The position numbers and the translations under genes were made by a program. This document shows, piece after piece, positions 35,570-44,051 of a DNA stretch of 64,000 bases. Where the stretch lies: the NCBI RefSeq assembly GCF_016907435.1, contig NZ_JAFBBZ010000001.1, positions 3,224,001-3,288,000 on the forward strand, written 5' to 3'. The notes beneath the pieces are model-generated. The model searched no databases. It was not told the origin of the DNA and worked only from the letters and a program-made list of their open reading frames with translations. Numbering within the stretch: the first letter of the stretch is position 1; each line of letters begins with the position of its first letter. The stretch is from Nocardioides salarius. Its GTDB lineage: Bacteria; Actinomycetota; Actinomycetes; Propionibacteriales; Nocardioidaceae.

Positions 35570-36531
35570 GGGGCCACCACGATCTTGCCGCGCACGTGGC
35601 CGTCGACGAGGTGGTCGATCGCCTTGGCGGCCTCCTCCAGGGCGTAGGTGCGCTCCAGCACCGGTCGCAGCTCGCCCCGGTCGGCCATGTCGGCCAGCGT
35701 GGCGAAGTCGGCGGCCGTCTCCTTGCTGAGCAGCGAGGTCAGGCGCTGGCGGACGAAGGGGGAGAGCGCCATCGCGCCGAGCTGGCGGTGGGTGCCGCCG
35801 AGCCAGCGGTCGCCGCCCTCGCCGCCGGCGATCACGAGCGTGCCGCCGGGCGTCAGGCAGCGGCGCAGCAGCGAGAGGCGACGCAGTCCGGCGAGGTCGA
35901 TGATGACGTCCCACTGCTCACCGGTGGCGTCGATCTCGTCGCGCGTGTGGTCGATGACGCGGGTCGCGCCCAGCGAGCGCACCAGGTCGGCCTTGGCGCC
36001 GCTGGCCACGCCGGTGACCTCGGCACCGCGCGCGGCCGCGACCTGCACGGCGTACGACCCGACGCCGCCGGAGGCGCCGATGACCAGCACCCGGTCGCCG
36101 GCCTCGACGCCGGCGCGGCGGACGACCTGGAGGGCGGTGGCGCCGGAGACCGGCAGGGTCGCTGCCTCCTCGAAGGAGAGGCTGGCGGGCTTGCGTGCCA
36201 GGCGGGTGACGGGGACGACCGCGAAGTCGGCGTACGAGCCGTTGGCGGTGCCGATCACCTCGTCGCCGATCGCGAACGACGTCACGTCGGCGCCGACCCG
36301 GTCGACGACGCCGGCGACGTCGCGGCCCACGACGGGGAACTTGGGGCGGCGCAGCCCGAAGGCCAGGCGCACGGCGTAGGGCTGTCCGGCCATCAGGTGC
36401 CAGGTGCCGCGGTCGACTCCCGCGGCGCGTACCCGCACGAGCACCTCGTCGGGCCCGGGGGTGGGGGCCTCGATCTCGGTGAGCTGCAGGGTCTCGGTGC
36501 CGCCGTAGCGGTGCTGCGTGATCGCACGCAT
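35566..36531 (-). CDS. MDR-superfamily NAD(P)-dependent oxidoreductase
   Basis: 321 residues, quinone-oxidoreductase-like branch without zinc ligands. The N-terminal GroES-like fold (EVLVRVRAAGVDRGTWHLMAG, VVGRDVAGVVDRVG) precedes a Rossmann domain with VLVIGASGGVGSYAVQVA. It probably reduces an enone or quinone. GGAG lies seven bases before the ATG. Its promoter (TTGACT at 36595-36600 and CTACAG at 36572-36577, read on the minus strand) contains one of two identical-type operators. Confidence 0.92.
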   Translation of the reverse strand: MRAITQHRYGGTETLQLTEIEAPTPGPDEVLVRVRAAGVDRGTWHLMAGQPYAVRLAFGLRRPKFPVVGRDVAGVVDRVGADVTSFAIGDEVIGTANGSYADFAVVPVTRLARKPASLSFEEAATLPVSGATALQVVRRAGVEAGDRVLVIGASGGVGSYAVQVAAARGAEVTGVASGAKADLVRSLGATRVIDHTRDEIDATGEQWDVIIDLAGLRRLSLLRRCLTPGGTLVIAGGEGGDRWLGGTHRQLGAMALSPFVRQRLTSLLSKETAADFATLADMADRGELRPVLERTYALEEAAKAIDHLVDGHVRGKIVVAP

Positions 36532-36545
36532 CGTGATCTCCGTTT

Positions 36546-36558
36546 CTTACGTCGTAAG
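36546..36558. promoter_or_regulatory. TetR operator CTTAC-N3-GTAAG, copy 1
   Basis: The 13-base inverted repeat CTTACGTCGTAAG lies just downstream of the predicted MDR transcription start (about 36565), where a bound repressor would block transcription. It is 33 bases, three helical turns, from the second copy. Confidence 0.85.
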
Positions 36559-36578
36559 GTTGCGGTGCCCACTGTAGG

Positions 36579-36591
36579 CTTACGGTGTAAG
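36579..36591. promoter_or_regulatory. TetR operator CTTAC-N3-GTAAG, copy 2
   Basis: CTTACGGTGTAAG sits between the -35 and -10 elements of the predicted MDR promoter and about 37 bases before the TetR start. The position suits repression of both divergent genes. Confidence 0.85.
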
Positions 36592-36627
36592 TTCAGTCAA
36601 GGACCAGATCGGGTACAGGAGGCACGG

Positions 36628-37275
36628 ATGGGCAGGAGCGGCCTGACTCGGGCGGGCATCGTGGCGGCGGCGGTGGGGGTCGCCGACGCAGAGGGGGTGG
36701 CGGCCCTGTCGATGCGCTCGGTGGGCAAGCGGCTGGGGGTGGAGGCGATGTCGCTCTACCACCACGTGGCCAACAAGGAGGACCTGCTCGACGGCATGGT
36801 CGACGCGGTCTTCGCGGAGTTCCACGCCCCCGAGGTCGGGGGAGCGTGGCGCGAGGAGATGCGCGCGCGCCACCACTCGGCGCGCGCGGTGCTGAAGAAG
36901 CACCCGTGGGCGGTGGGCCTGATGGACGCGCGCCGCAACGCCGGCTACGAGACCCTGCGCCACCACGACGCGGTGCTCGGCTGCCTGCGCGAGGCCGGCT
37001 TCTCCCTGGCGCTGACCGGGCACGCCTTCGCCGTCCTCGACGCGCACCTCTACGGCTTCCTGGTCCAGGAGCTCAGCCTGGCGTTCGACGGCGAGCAGGA
37101 CCTCGCCGAGCTGGGGGAGCAGATCCTCACCGCGCTGCCCGAGGGCCAGCTGCCCTACTTCCGCGAGTTCACCCTCGAGCACGCGCTGCAGCCGGGCTAC
37201 GCCTTCGGCGACGAGTTCGAGGTCGGTCTGGAGCTGCTGCTCGACGGGCTCGCGGCCCGGCTCGAGGGGTCCTAG
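36628..37275 (+). CDS. TetR-family repressor of the MDR/DUF4386 operon
   Basis: 215 residues. The N-terminal SMRSVGKRLGVEAMSLYHHV is a TetR helix-turn-helix of the TetR_C subgroup, and the C-terminal part holds a long helical ligand domain. AGGAGG precedes the ATG. It is divergent from the MDR gene across 96 bases containing two CTTAC-N3-GTAAG operators. Its TAG stop doubles as the start of the -10 element (TAGTCT) of the next gene. Confidence 0.92.
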   Translation: MGRSGLTRAGIVAAAVGVADAEGVAALSMRSVGKRLGVEAMSLYHHVANKEDLLDGMVDAVFAEFHAPEVGGAWREEMRARHHSARAVLKKHPWAVGLMDARRNAGYETLRHHDAVLGCLREAGFSLALTGHAFAVLDAHLYGFLVQELSLAFDGEQDLAELGEQILTALPEGQLPYFREFTLEHALQPGYAFGDEFEVGLELLLDGLAARLEGS

Positions 37276-37284
37276 TCTGTCGAG

Positions 37285-38658
37285 ATGCCCGACGACGAGG
37301 TCCTGCACCGCGCGCTGGCGCACGCCCGGGCATGGCGGGCCGGCGCCCCCGAGCACCCCGTGGGGCCGAGCGCCGGCGTCGAGGAGATGCTCGCGACCTT
37401 CGGGGGCCCGCTGCCCGAGCAGGGCAGCGACCCCGCCGCGGTGGTCGACGAGCTGGGCGTGGGCGCGGTCCCGGGGCTGCTGAACATCCAGTCGGGCCGG
37501 TTCTTCGGCTGGGTGATGGGCGGCACCCTCCCGGCCGCGCTGGGCGCCGACTGGCTGGTGAGCGCCTGGGACCAGAACGCCGGCCTGCGCGACGCGATGC
37601 CGGCGGTCGCGGCGCTCGAGCAGGTGGCCGGGGCGTGGATCCTCGAGCTGCTAGACCTGCCGCGCGAAGCCGACGTCGGCTTCGTGACCGGCGCGACGAT
37701 GGCCAACTTCACCGGGCTCGCCGCGGGCCGGTTCGCGGTGCTCGACCGCGTCGGGTGGGACGTTCACCGCGACGGGCTGACCGGTGCGCCGCGGGTGCAC
37801 GTGCTGGTCGGTGCCGAGCGGCACGACACGGTCGACCTGGCGCTGCGCTACCTGGGGCTGGGCGCCCCGGTGGTGGTGGCGGCCGACGCCCAGGGCCGGA
37901 TGGACCCGGCAGCCCTGGCGGCCGCGCTGGCCGACGTACCTGACGGGGAGCCGCTGATGGTGTGCCTGCAGGCGGGCAACCTGCACTCGGGTGCCTTCGA
38001 CTGCTTCCCCGAGCTCGTCGCGGCGGCCCACGACCGGGGCGCCTGGGTGCACGTCGACGGCGCCTTCGGGCTGTGGGCGCGCGCGACGCCACGACTGGCC
38101 CACCTCGCGCGCGGGGTCGAGGCTGCCGACTCGTGGGCCACCGACGCCCACAAGACCCTCAACGTCACCTACGACTGCGGCGTCGCGGTCGTGCGCGACC
38201 CGGTGGCGGTGCGCAGCGCGATGGGCGTGCACGCGAGCTACCTGCCCGATGCCGTCGGCCCCGGCAACCCCTACGAGAAGGTGCCCGAGCTCTCGCGGCG
38301 CGCCCGCGGCGTGCCGGTGTGGGCGGCGCTGCGCTCGCTGGGCCGCACCGGCGTCGCCGCCCAGGTCGACCGGCTGGCCGAGCGGGCGCGCGGCATCGCC
38401 GACGGGCTGGCCGGGATGGCGGGCGTCGAGGTGCTCAACGACGTCGTCTACACCCAGGTCTGCCTCGCCGTCGGCGACGGCCGCACCCAGGAGGTCTGCG
38501 CCCGGCTGACCGGCTCGGGCGAGGTGTGGATGTCACCGTCGCGCTGGCAGGACCGCGACGTCGTGCGGGTCTCGGTCTCCAACGCCGCGACCACCGACGA
38601 CGACGTACGCCGCACGGTGGCGGCGGTGCGCGCGGCCGTGGCCGGGTGCGGGGGCTAG
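37285..38658 (+). CDS. PLP-dependent group II decarboxylase-like protein
   Basis: 457 residues, aspartate-aminotransferase fold type I. The Schiff-base lysine is in SWATDAHKTLNVTYDCG; the preceding WVHVDGAFGLWA holds the PLP Asp. SGRFFGWVMGG and GFVTGATMANFTGL match the aromatic-amino-acid/glutamate decarboxylase group. The substrate is not predictable. TAGTCT and six bases precede the ATG (leaderless). Its TAG stop and the stop of the convergent S51 gene share CTAG. Confidence 0.9.
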   Translation: MPDDEVLHRALAHARAWRAGAPEHPVGPSAGVEEMLATFGGPLPEQGSDPAAVVDELGVGAVPGLLNIQSGRFFGWVMGGTLPAALGADWLVSAWDQNAGLRDAMPAVAALEQVAGAWILELLDLPREADVGFVTGATMANFTGLAAGRFAVLDRVGWDVHRDGLTGAPRVHVLVGAERHDTVDLALRYLGLGAPVVVAADAQGRMDPAALAAALADVPDGEPLMVCLQAGNLHSGAFDCFPELVAAAHDRGAWVHVDGAFGLWARATPRLAHLARGVEAADSWATDAHKTLNVTYDCGVAVVRDPVAVRSAMGVHASYLPDAVGPGNPYEKVPELSRRARGVPVWAALRSLGRTGVAAQVDRLAERARGIADGLAGMAGVEVLNDVVYTQVCLAVGDGRTQEVCARLTGSGEVWMSPSRWQDRDVVRVSVSNAATTDDDVRRTVAAVRAAVAGCGG

Positions 38659-39329
38659 GAGGGGAGCAGCCTCCAGTGCCCCTCGGAGACCACCTCGACG
38701 GTGCCGTCGACCACCGCGATGGCCGTCTGGTCGTCGATCGCGTAGGCGGGTCCCGCGATGCCGGCCGCCCACTGCTCCGCCTCGGCCATGGAGTTGCCCG
38801 GCATGCCGTCCCTGGCGAGGTGCGGGCAGATCGAGAAGTCGACGAGGCCCAACGTGCTGTCGTCGCCGCCCGGTGGCCGCCACTGGATGAAGTCCTCCCC
38901 GACCTCGGGGGTCATCACCATGCTGCCGGCGCTCAGACCCACCCACGTCGTCTCCTCCAGCGAGGGCAGCAGGTCGGCCAGGCCGGACTCCCGCATCCAG
39001 TGGCACAGGTACAGGACGTCCCCTCCCGCGGCCAGCAGGACGTCCGCCTCCCTGACCAGGGGCACCCAGTGCTCCTCGTCGATGCTGGGCAGCGCGGTGA
39101 GCTCCAGCACGCCGACGGACCGCCAGCCCAGGTCGACCATCGGGTTGCTCGACCTCCCGCTGATGAACTCCCAGGCCTTCACGCCGGGACCGACCGACGG
39201 GTGCCCGTACTGGGCCGTGGGGATGCAGAGGGCGGTGGACTCGGCGATCGGCTTGCCCACGAGGTCGACGAGCGCCTGACGGATGCTCGTGTTGGTGACG
39301 CCCCCGGAGGTGAGGAGGAGCTTCACCAT
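38655..39329 (-). CDS. Peptidase E-like protein (S51 family)
   Basis: 224 residues, class I glutamine-amidotransferase-like fold. The nucleophile serine lies in WVGLSAGSMVM, preceded by VLLAAGGDVLYL, as in dipeptidase E and cyanophycinase relatives. It may cleave Asp-X dipeptides. It lies 40 bases downstream of gnd on the same strand. Confidence 0.87.
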   Translation of the reverse strand: MVKLLLTSGGVTNTSIRQALVDLVGKPIAESTALCIPTAQYGHPSVGPGVKAWEFISGRSSNPMVDLGWRSVGVLELTALPSIDEEHWVPLVREADVLLAAGGDVLYLCHWMRESGLADLLPSLEETTWVGLSAGSMVMTPEVGEDFIQWRPPGGDDSTLGLVDFSICPHLARDGMPGNSMAEAEQWAAGIAGPAYAIDDQTAIAVVDGTVEVVSEGHWRLLPS

Positions 39330-39369
39330 GCCTCCCGGCGGGTCCGTGGGTCGTGGGCGGCGGCCGGGC

Positions 39370-40830
39370 TCATCCGGCCTCGACCTCGGAGCGGTCGCCC
39401 GACCAGAGGGTGTGGAAGACGCCGTCGCGGTCGGTGCGCCGGTAGGTGTGGGCGCCGAAGAAGTCGCGCTGGGCCTGGATCAGCGCGGCGGGCAGGCGCT
39501 CCGAGGCCAGCGCGTCGTACGACGCCAGCGCGGAGCCGAAGGCGGGGGCGGGGACGCCCGCGGTGACGGCGAGCGCGACGACGCGGCGCCAGGCGGCCTC
39601 GCCGTCGCGGACGGCCTCGGCGAAGTAGGGGTGCGCGAGCAGGGTGACCAGCGACGGGTCGTCGTCGTAGGCCTCGGCGATGCGGTCGAGGAACCTGGCG
39701 CGGATGATGCAGCCGCCGCGCCAGATGCGGGCCATCGCGCCGAGGTCGATGTCCCAGCCGTGCTCCTCGGCGCCGGCGCGGATCAGGTCGAAGCCCTGGG
39801 CGTAGGCGACCACCTTGGAGGCGTAGAGGGCGGCGCGCACGTCGTCCTCGAAGCCGTCGGGTGCCGCGGGCACCTCGGGGCGGTCGGTGAAGGTGCGGCG
39901 CACGGCGTCGCGGTGCTCGCCGGAGGAGGAGAGCGCCCGGGCGAAGACGGCCTCGCCGATCGCGGTGGCCGGGACGCCGAGGCCGAGGGCGTTCTGCACC
40001 GTCCACACGCCGGTGCCCTTGGAGCCGGCGTGGTCGAGGATCACGTCGACCAGCGGCCCGCTGGTCTCGGCGTCGTCCTGGCGCAGCACCTCGGCGGTGA
40101 TCTCGATGAGGTAGGACTCCAGGTCGCCCTCGTTCCACTCGGCGTAGACGTCGGCGAGCGAGGCGGGGTCGTGGCCGCCGATGCGCCGCAGCAGGTCGTA
40201 GGACTCGGCGATCAGCTGCATGTCGGCGTACTCGATGCCGTTGTGGACCATCTTGACGAAGTGGCCGGCGCCGTCGCTGCCGACGTGGGTGACGCAGGGC
40301 TCGTCCTGGGCGACCGCGGCGATGGAGCGCAGGGCGGGGCCGATGGCCTCCCAGGCCTCCTTCGAGCCGCCGGGCATCAGCGAGGGGCCGTTGAGCGCGC
40401 CCTCCTCGCCGCCGGAGATGCCGCAGCCGACGAAGTGCAGACCGCGCCCGCGCAGCTCCTCCTCGCGGCGGATGGTGTCGTGGAAGTCGGCGTTGCCGCC
40501 GTCGACGATGATGTCGCCCTCCTCGAACCGCTCGGCGAGCTGCTCGATGACCGCGTCGGTGCCGGCGCCGGCCTGCACCATGATGATCGCCGTGCGCGGC
40601 GTGGCCAGGGAGGCGACGAAGTCGTCGATGGTCTCCGCGGCGACGAAGCCGGCCTCGGGGTGCTCCTCGACCAGCGCGTCGGTCTTGGCGGTGGTGCGGT
40701 TGTAGACCGCGACCGTGTTGCCCTCGCGGGAGGCCAGGTTGCGGGCGAGGTTGGAGCCCATCACCGCCAGCCCGATGACGCCGATGGTGGCCTCGCCGCT
40801 GGTCTGGGTGGTCTGCTCGGTGTCGCTCAC
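39370..40830 (-). CDS. gnd: 6-phosphogluconate dehydrogenase, decarboxylating
   Basis: 486 residues, long (dimeric) form, converting 6-phosphogluconate to ribulose-5-phosphate with NADP. N-terminal IGVIGLAVMGSNLARNLA, substrate signature GISGGEEGALNGPSLMPGG, catalytic Lys-Asn in HFVKMVHNGIEYADMQL, and RIWRGGCIIRA near the C-terminus. GAGGAG precedes the GTG. It is flanked on the same strand by an AraC gene upstream and the S51 gene downstream. Confidence 0.96.
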   Translation of the reverse strand: MSDTEQTTQTSGEATIGVIGLAVMGSNLARNLASREGNTVAVYNRTTAKTDALVEEHPEAGFVAAETIDDFVASLATPRTAIIMVQAGAGTDAVIEQLAERFEEGDIIVDGGNADFHDTIRREEELRGRGLHFVGCGISGGEEGALNGPSLMPGGSKEAWEAIGPALRSIAAVAQDEPCVTHVGSDGAGHFVKMVHNGIEYADMQLIAESYDLLRRIGGHDPASLADVYAEWNEGDLESYLIEITAEVLRQDDAETSGPLVDVILDHAGSKGTGVWTVQNALGLGVPATAIGEAVFARALSSSGEHRDAVRRTFTDRPEVPAAPDGFEDDVRAALYASKVVAYAQGFDLIRAGAEEHGWDIDLGAMARIWRGGCIIRARFLDRIAEAYDDDPSLVTLLAHPYFAEAVRDGEAAWRRVVALAVTAGVPAPAFGSALASYDALASERLPAALIQAQRDFFGAHTYRRTDRDGVFHTLWSGDRSEVEAG

Positions 40831-40879
40831 GGTGCTCCTCGAGTGGTCGGTGGCGTGCTCCTCTCGACGGTAGGAGGTG

Positions 40880-41812
40880 CTACCCAGTCGCCGCCTCGCC
40901 CTGCCGGTGGTGGGCGCGGAACTGCTGGGGGCTGGTGCCCGTGTGGGAGCGGAAGGCGGTGTTGAAGGCGGTCAACGACCGGAAGCCCGAGCTGTGCGCC
41001 ACGTGGCTGACGGTGCTCGTGCGCCAGGCCGGGTCGAGAAGGCGCGACACGGCACGCTCGAGCCGCTGCTCGCGGATCATCTCGGCAGGGCTGGTCCCGG
41101 CCCGGCGGGTCGCCTTCTGCAGCGAGCGCAACGACGTCCCCAGCAGGGCGGCGAGGTCGTCGGGACCGAATCCGGGTGAGTCCGAGCGCTCGCGGACCAG
41201 GGCGAGGGCCTGGGCCGGGAGGTCGGTCGGCTCACGTCGGGGCAGCACCAGTGCTGCCGCCTCGCAGGCGCGGAGGAAGGAGTCGGCGTCGAGGTCGGCG
41301 CTCTGTGCCGCGACCTGGCGGAGCATGGCCGCGAAGACGGCACCGGGGCCCCGGCCCAGGTCCCAGACCACGGGCCGGTCGGCGGGCTCCGAGCGCCACC
41401 AGGCCCGCGGCAGGCTCAGCACGAGCGCGTGCGCGTGGGCGTCCTGCACGAGCTCGAAGTCGCGCTCCATCGACACCGCGCCGGCCAGCCCGGGGGAGAG
41501 GTCGTGCCGGTCGCCGGCCGCGACGATGCGCACCGTGCCCGCGGTCGGCAGGACCACGCGGAGGCTGTCGTCCCCGTCGTGGTCGACGTCTCGAGCCTGC
41601 CGGCGGTAGCGCACGGCGTCCGACCAGAACTCCACCAGCTGGACCGCCCCGCACCGCTGCACCTTCGTGCCGCCGCTGAACCCCGCCGGAGAGCCGAAGT
41701 CGAGGCTCAGGCGGCCGTGGTTGTCGGTGACGTGGTCGCGCCAGGCGCCGGCGCGAGCAGCCGGCGAGAAGGCGGCGGTGTCGGTGCCGCCCACGAGGTA
41801 GTCCACGCTCAC
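40880..41812 (-). CDS. AraC-family transcriptional regulator
   Basis: 310 residues. The N-terminal part resembles the AraC_binding_2 (cupin-like) domain, and the C-terminus is the double helix-turn-helix (PAEMIREQRLERAVSRLL, SHVAHSSGFRSLTAFNTAFR, GTSPQQFRAHH). The GTG start at 41812 overlaps the stop of a 10-residue upstream ORF as GTGA, which decides this start. It is divergent from the alpha/beta hydrolase, its likely target. Confidence 0.85.
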   Translation of the reverse strand: MSVDYLVGGTDTAAFSPAARAGAWRDHVTDNHGRLSLDFGSPAGFSGGTKVQRCGAVQLVEFWSDAVRYRRQARDVDHDGDDSLRVVLPTAGTVRIVAAGDRHDLSPGLAGAVSMERDFELVQDAHAHALVLSLPRAWWRSEPADRPVVWDLGRGPGAVFAAMLRQVAAQSADLDADSFLRACEAAALVLPRREPTDLPAQALALVRERSDSPGFGPDDLAALLGTSLRSLQKATRRAGTSPAEMIREQRLERAVSRLLDPAWRTSTVSHVAHSSGFRSLTAFNTAFRSHTGTSPQQFRAHHRQGEAATG

Positions 41813-41841
41813 GACGAGCACCTGCGGGGCCGTGCGTGCAT
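41809..41841 (-). CDS. Leader peptide (10 residues) of the AraC gene
   Basis: ATG at 41841 preceded by a strong AAGGAGG, encoding [10 protein letters not shown] and ending in TGA that overlaps the GTG of the AraC gene. The AraC gene has no ribosome-binding site of its own, so it is probably translated by coupling to this peptide. An Arg-Arg-Cys end could allow amino-acid-responsive control. Confidence 0.6.
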   Translation of the reverse strand: MHARPRRCSS

Positions 41842-41937
41842 CCGTCCTCCTTGGGCGCGAAACGGTGAGACCGACCCGAGCGGCATGACTACCGTCACAT
41901 CGTAGGAGCACCCACCCGACGTACCGGAGGAACTGTC

Positions 41938-42735
41938 ATGGAGCACGTGGAAGTCAACGGGACCCGCCTCGCCTACGTGGATGCGGGGCCGCGCGACGGC
42001 GAGGTGGTGCTGCTGAGCCACTCGCTGTTCTTCGACCACTCGATGTTCGAGCCGTTGAGCGCGCTGCTCAACGAGGCCGGCTACCGCACCGTCGCCTACG
42101 ACCACCGGGGCCAGGGCGAGAGCGCTGCGGCGTCCGCGCGTGAGGAGCTGTCGATGGACAACCTCACGGCCGATGCGGCCGCGCTGATCGAGGCGCTGGG
42201 CATCGGGCCGGTGCACGCCGTCGGCAACTCGATGGGCGGGTTCATCACGCTGCGCCTGGCGGCGCGCCACCCCGAGCTGGTGCGCACGGTCGCCGCGCTC
42301 GGCGCCTCGAGCGAGGAGGAGCACAAGCTGGAGGAGTTCGCGCCCCTGGTGGAGATCCTCGGCCAGGGTGGAGGAGCCCCCGTCATCGACGTGCTGCTGC
42401 ACATCATGTTCGGCGACGCGAGCCTCGCGGCGGGCGGGCCGGTGGTCGAGCACTGGCGCGAGAAGATGACCGCGCTCGGGCCCTCCATCGGGGATGCCGC
42501 CCACCAGGTCATCCACCGCACCCGCATCGTCGAGGAGCTGGACGGCTGCCGGGTGCCGGTCCTGGCGATCGCGGGCGAGCAGGACCACGCCTACCCCCAG
42601 CCCATCTCCGGGGAGAACATCGCCCGGGCCGCCGGTGGACGGGACGAGATCGTGGCCGACGCCGGTCACTCGCTGGCCCTGGAGAAGCCGCAGGAGGCGG
42701 CCGACCTCCTGCTGCCCTTCTTCAAGTCGGCCTAG
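41938..42735 (+). CDS. Alpha/beta hydrolase
   Basis: 265 residues. Nucleophile elbow GNSMGGFI, oxyanion SHSLFFDH (in place of HG), acid in AGEQDHAYP and His in ADAGHSLALEKP. This resembles 3-oxoadipate enol-lactonase-like hydrolases, but the substrate is unknown. GGAGG lies seven bases before the ATG. Divergent from the AraC gene; the stop shares CTAG with the convergent GNAT gene. Confidence 0.9.
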   Translation: MEHVEVNGTRLAYVDAGPRDGEVVLLSHSLFFDHSMFEPLSALLNEAGYRTVAYDHRGQGESAAASAREELSMDNLTADAAALIEALGIGPVHAVGNSMGGFITLRLAARHPELVRTVAALGASSEEEHKLEEFAPLVEILGQGGGAPVIDVLLHIMFGDASLAAGGPVVEHWREKMTALGPSIGDAAHQVIHRTRIVEELDGCRVPVLAIAGEQDHAYPQPISGENIARAAGGRDEIVADAGHSLALEKPQEAADLLLPFFKSA

Positions 42736-43313
42736 GGCTTCCTGCGTACGACGCGCCGGCGCAGCGTGGGGGAGGAGACCACCTCGTAGCCGGCGTCGAG
42801 GAAGACCTGCAGCAGCCCCACCGACGCCTCGTCCCAGATCACGGTCTTCCCGGGCTCGGGCTCGGTGGGGTAGCCCTCGAGCACCCGGGCGCCCACGTGG
42901 CGCCCGTGCTCGACGGTGGCGGCGGCCAGCTCGTACATCAGCCCCTCGCGGCGGAAGCCCTTGCGCACCACGAAGCAGGTGACCGACCAGACGCCCTCGA
43001 GGTCGGGGTCGGCGCGCATCCACGCCTTCTGCCGGTTCCAGATCCGCGGGTAGTTCTCCCGCGGCTCGACCGCCACCCAGCCGGCCGGCTCGCCGTCGAC
43101 GTACCCGATGAGGCCCGAGGTGGGGCCCGGCGTGCCGCAGGCGGTCTGCTCGAGCAGGGCGGCGTCACGCTGCTCCTGGGTGGTGTCGCGCCAGATCCAG
43201 CCCGCCACCTTCAGCCCCTGGCAGCGGCACTTGCGGGCGCCGCCGGCGGCGAAGACCGCCTCGACGTCCTCGGTCGTGGCCTCGTTGGCCGGTCGCCAGG
43301 TGAACTCGGGCAT
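42732..43313 (-). CDS. GNAT-family N-acetyltransferase
   Basis: 193 residues with a C-terminal GNAT core: VWSVTCFVVRKGFRREGLMYEL is the acetyl-CoA-binding strand-loop. An N-terminal Cys-rich segment (GGARKCRCQG) resembles family members sometimes described as GNAT proteins with a CxC motif. The substrate is unknown. It lies 11 bases downstream of the DHFR-like gene on the same strand. Confidence 0.85.
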   Translation of the reverse strand: MPEFTWRPANEATTEDVEAVFAAGGARKCRCQGLKVAGWIWRDTTQEQRDAALLEQTACGTPGPTSGLIGYVDGEPAGWVAVEPRENYPRIWNRQKAWMRADPDLEGVWSVTCFVVRKGFRREGLMYELAAATVEHGRHVGARVLEGYPTEPEPGKTVIWDEASVGLLQVFLDAGYEVVSSPTLRRRVVRRKP

Positions 43314-43324
43314 GCCGGATCGTC

Positions 43325-43969
43325 TCAGTCGCGCCAGAACAGATGGTGGACCACGCCGTCCCGCCCGGGTACGACGTCGCGGTGGTAGCGGTCGAGCAGC
43401 TCGTCGGGGGAGTCCCAGAGCCGCGTCCCGCCGCCCAGCTCGAGCGGTGCCACCGAGACGTGGAGCGTGTCGACGAGCCCGGCGTCCAGGAACTGCCGCA
43501 CGGTGGTGGCGCCACCACCGAGACGGACGTCCTTGCCGTCGGCCGCCTCGAAGGCGCGCGCCAGCACGGTCGCGGGGTCGCCGCCCACGAAGTGGAAGGT
43601 CGTGTCGGAGAGCGTGAACGACGGCCGCTCGTGGTGGGTCATCACGAAGACCGGGGTGTGGAACGGCGGCTCGTCGCCCCACCAGCCCTGCCACTCGTGG
43701 TCGGTCCACGGGCCGCGCTGGGGGCCGAACTTGTTGCGCCCCATGATCTCGGCGCCGATGTCGCGGTGGAACTCGCGCACCAGGTAGTCCTCCAGGCCGC
43801 GGCTGCCACCGCCGTCCGCCCGGCCGGGCCAGCTCGCGGTGCCCAGGGCCCAGCCGAGGAGGGTCTGCGGGTCGGCGTGGCCGAAGGGGCGCTCGAGGCT
43901 CTGGCCCTCGCCGGCGGCGTACCCGTCCTGCGACACCCCGAAGTTGTGGACCCTGACCAGCTGCGTCAT
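43325..43969 (-). CDS. Dihydrofolate-reductase-like (RibD C-terminal) protein
   Basis: 214 residues of the RibD_C/YyaP group. VHNFGVSQDGYAAG, IGAEIMGRNKFGP and DVRLGGGATTVRQFLDAGLVD are recognisable. It probably binds NADPH; whether it reduces folate is unknown. GAGGAG precedes the ATG. It is probably co-transcribed with the GNAT gene. Confidence 0.9.
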   Translation of the reverse strand: MTQLVRVHNFGVSQDGYAAGEGQSLERPFGHADPQTLLGWALGTASWPGRADGGGSRGLEDYLVREFHRDIGAEIMGRNKFGPQRGPWTDHEWQGWWGDEPPFHTPVFVMTHHERPSFTLSDTTFHFVGGDPATVLARAFEAADGKDVRLGGGATTVRQFLDAGLVDTLHVSVAPLELGGGTRLWDSPDELLDRYHRDVVPGRDGVVHHLFWRD

Positions 43970-44051
43970 CGCTGCTCCTCACCGCAGATGCGTGGTTGAC
44001 ACGATGGCAGACCGGGCGGACGTGCCGCCCTCATCGCTGAGGCGTCGTCGG

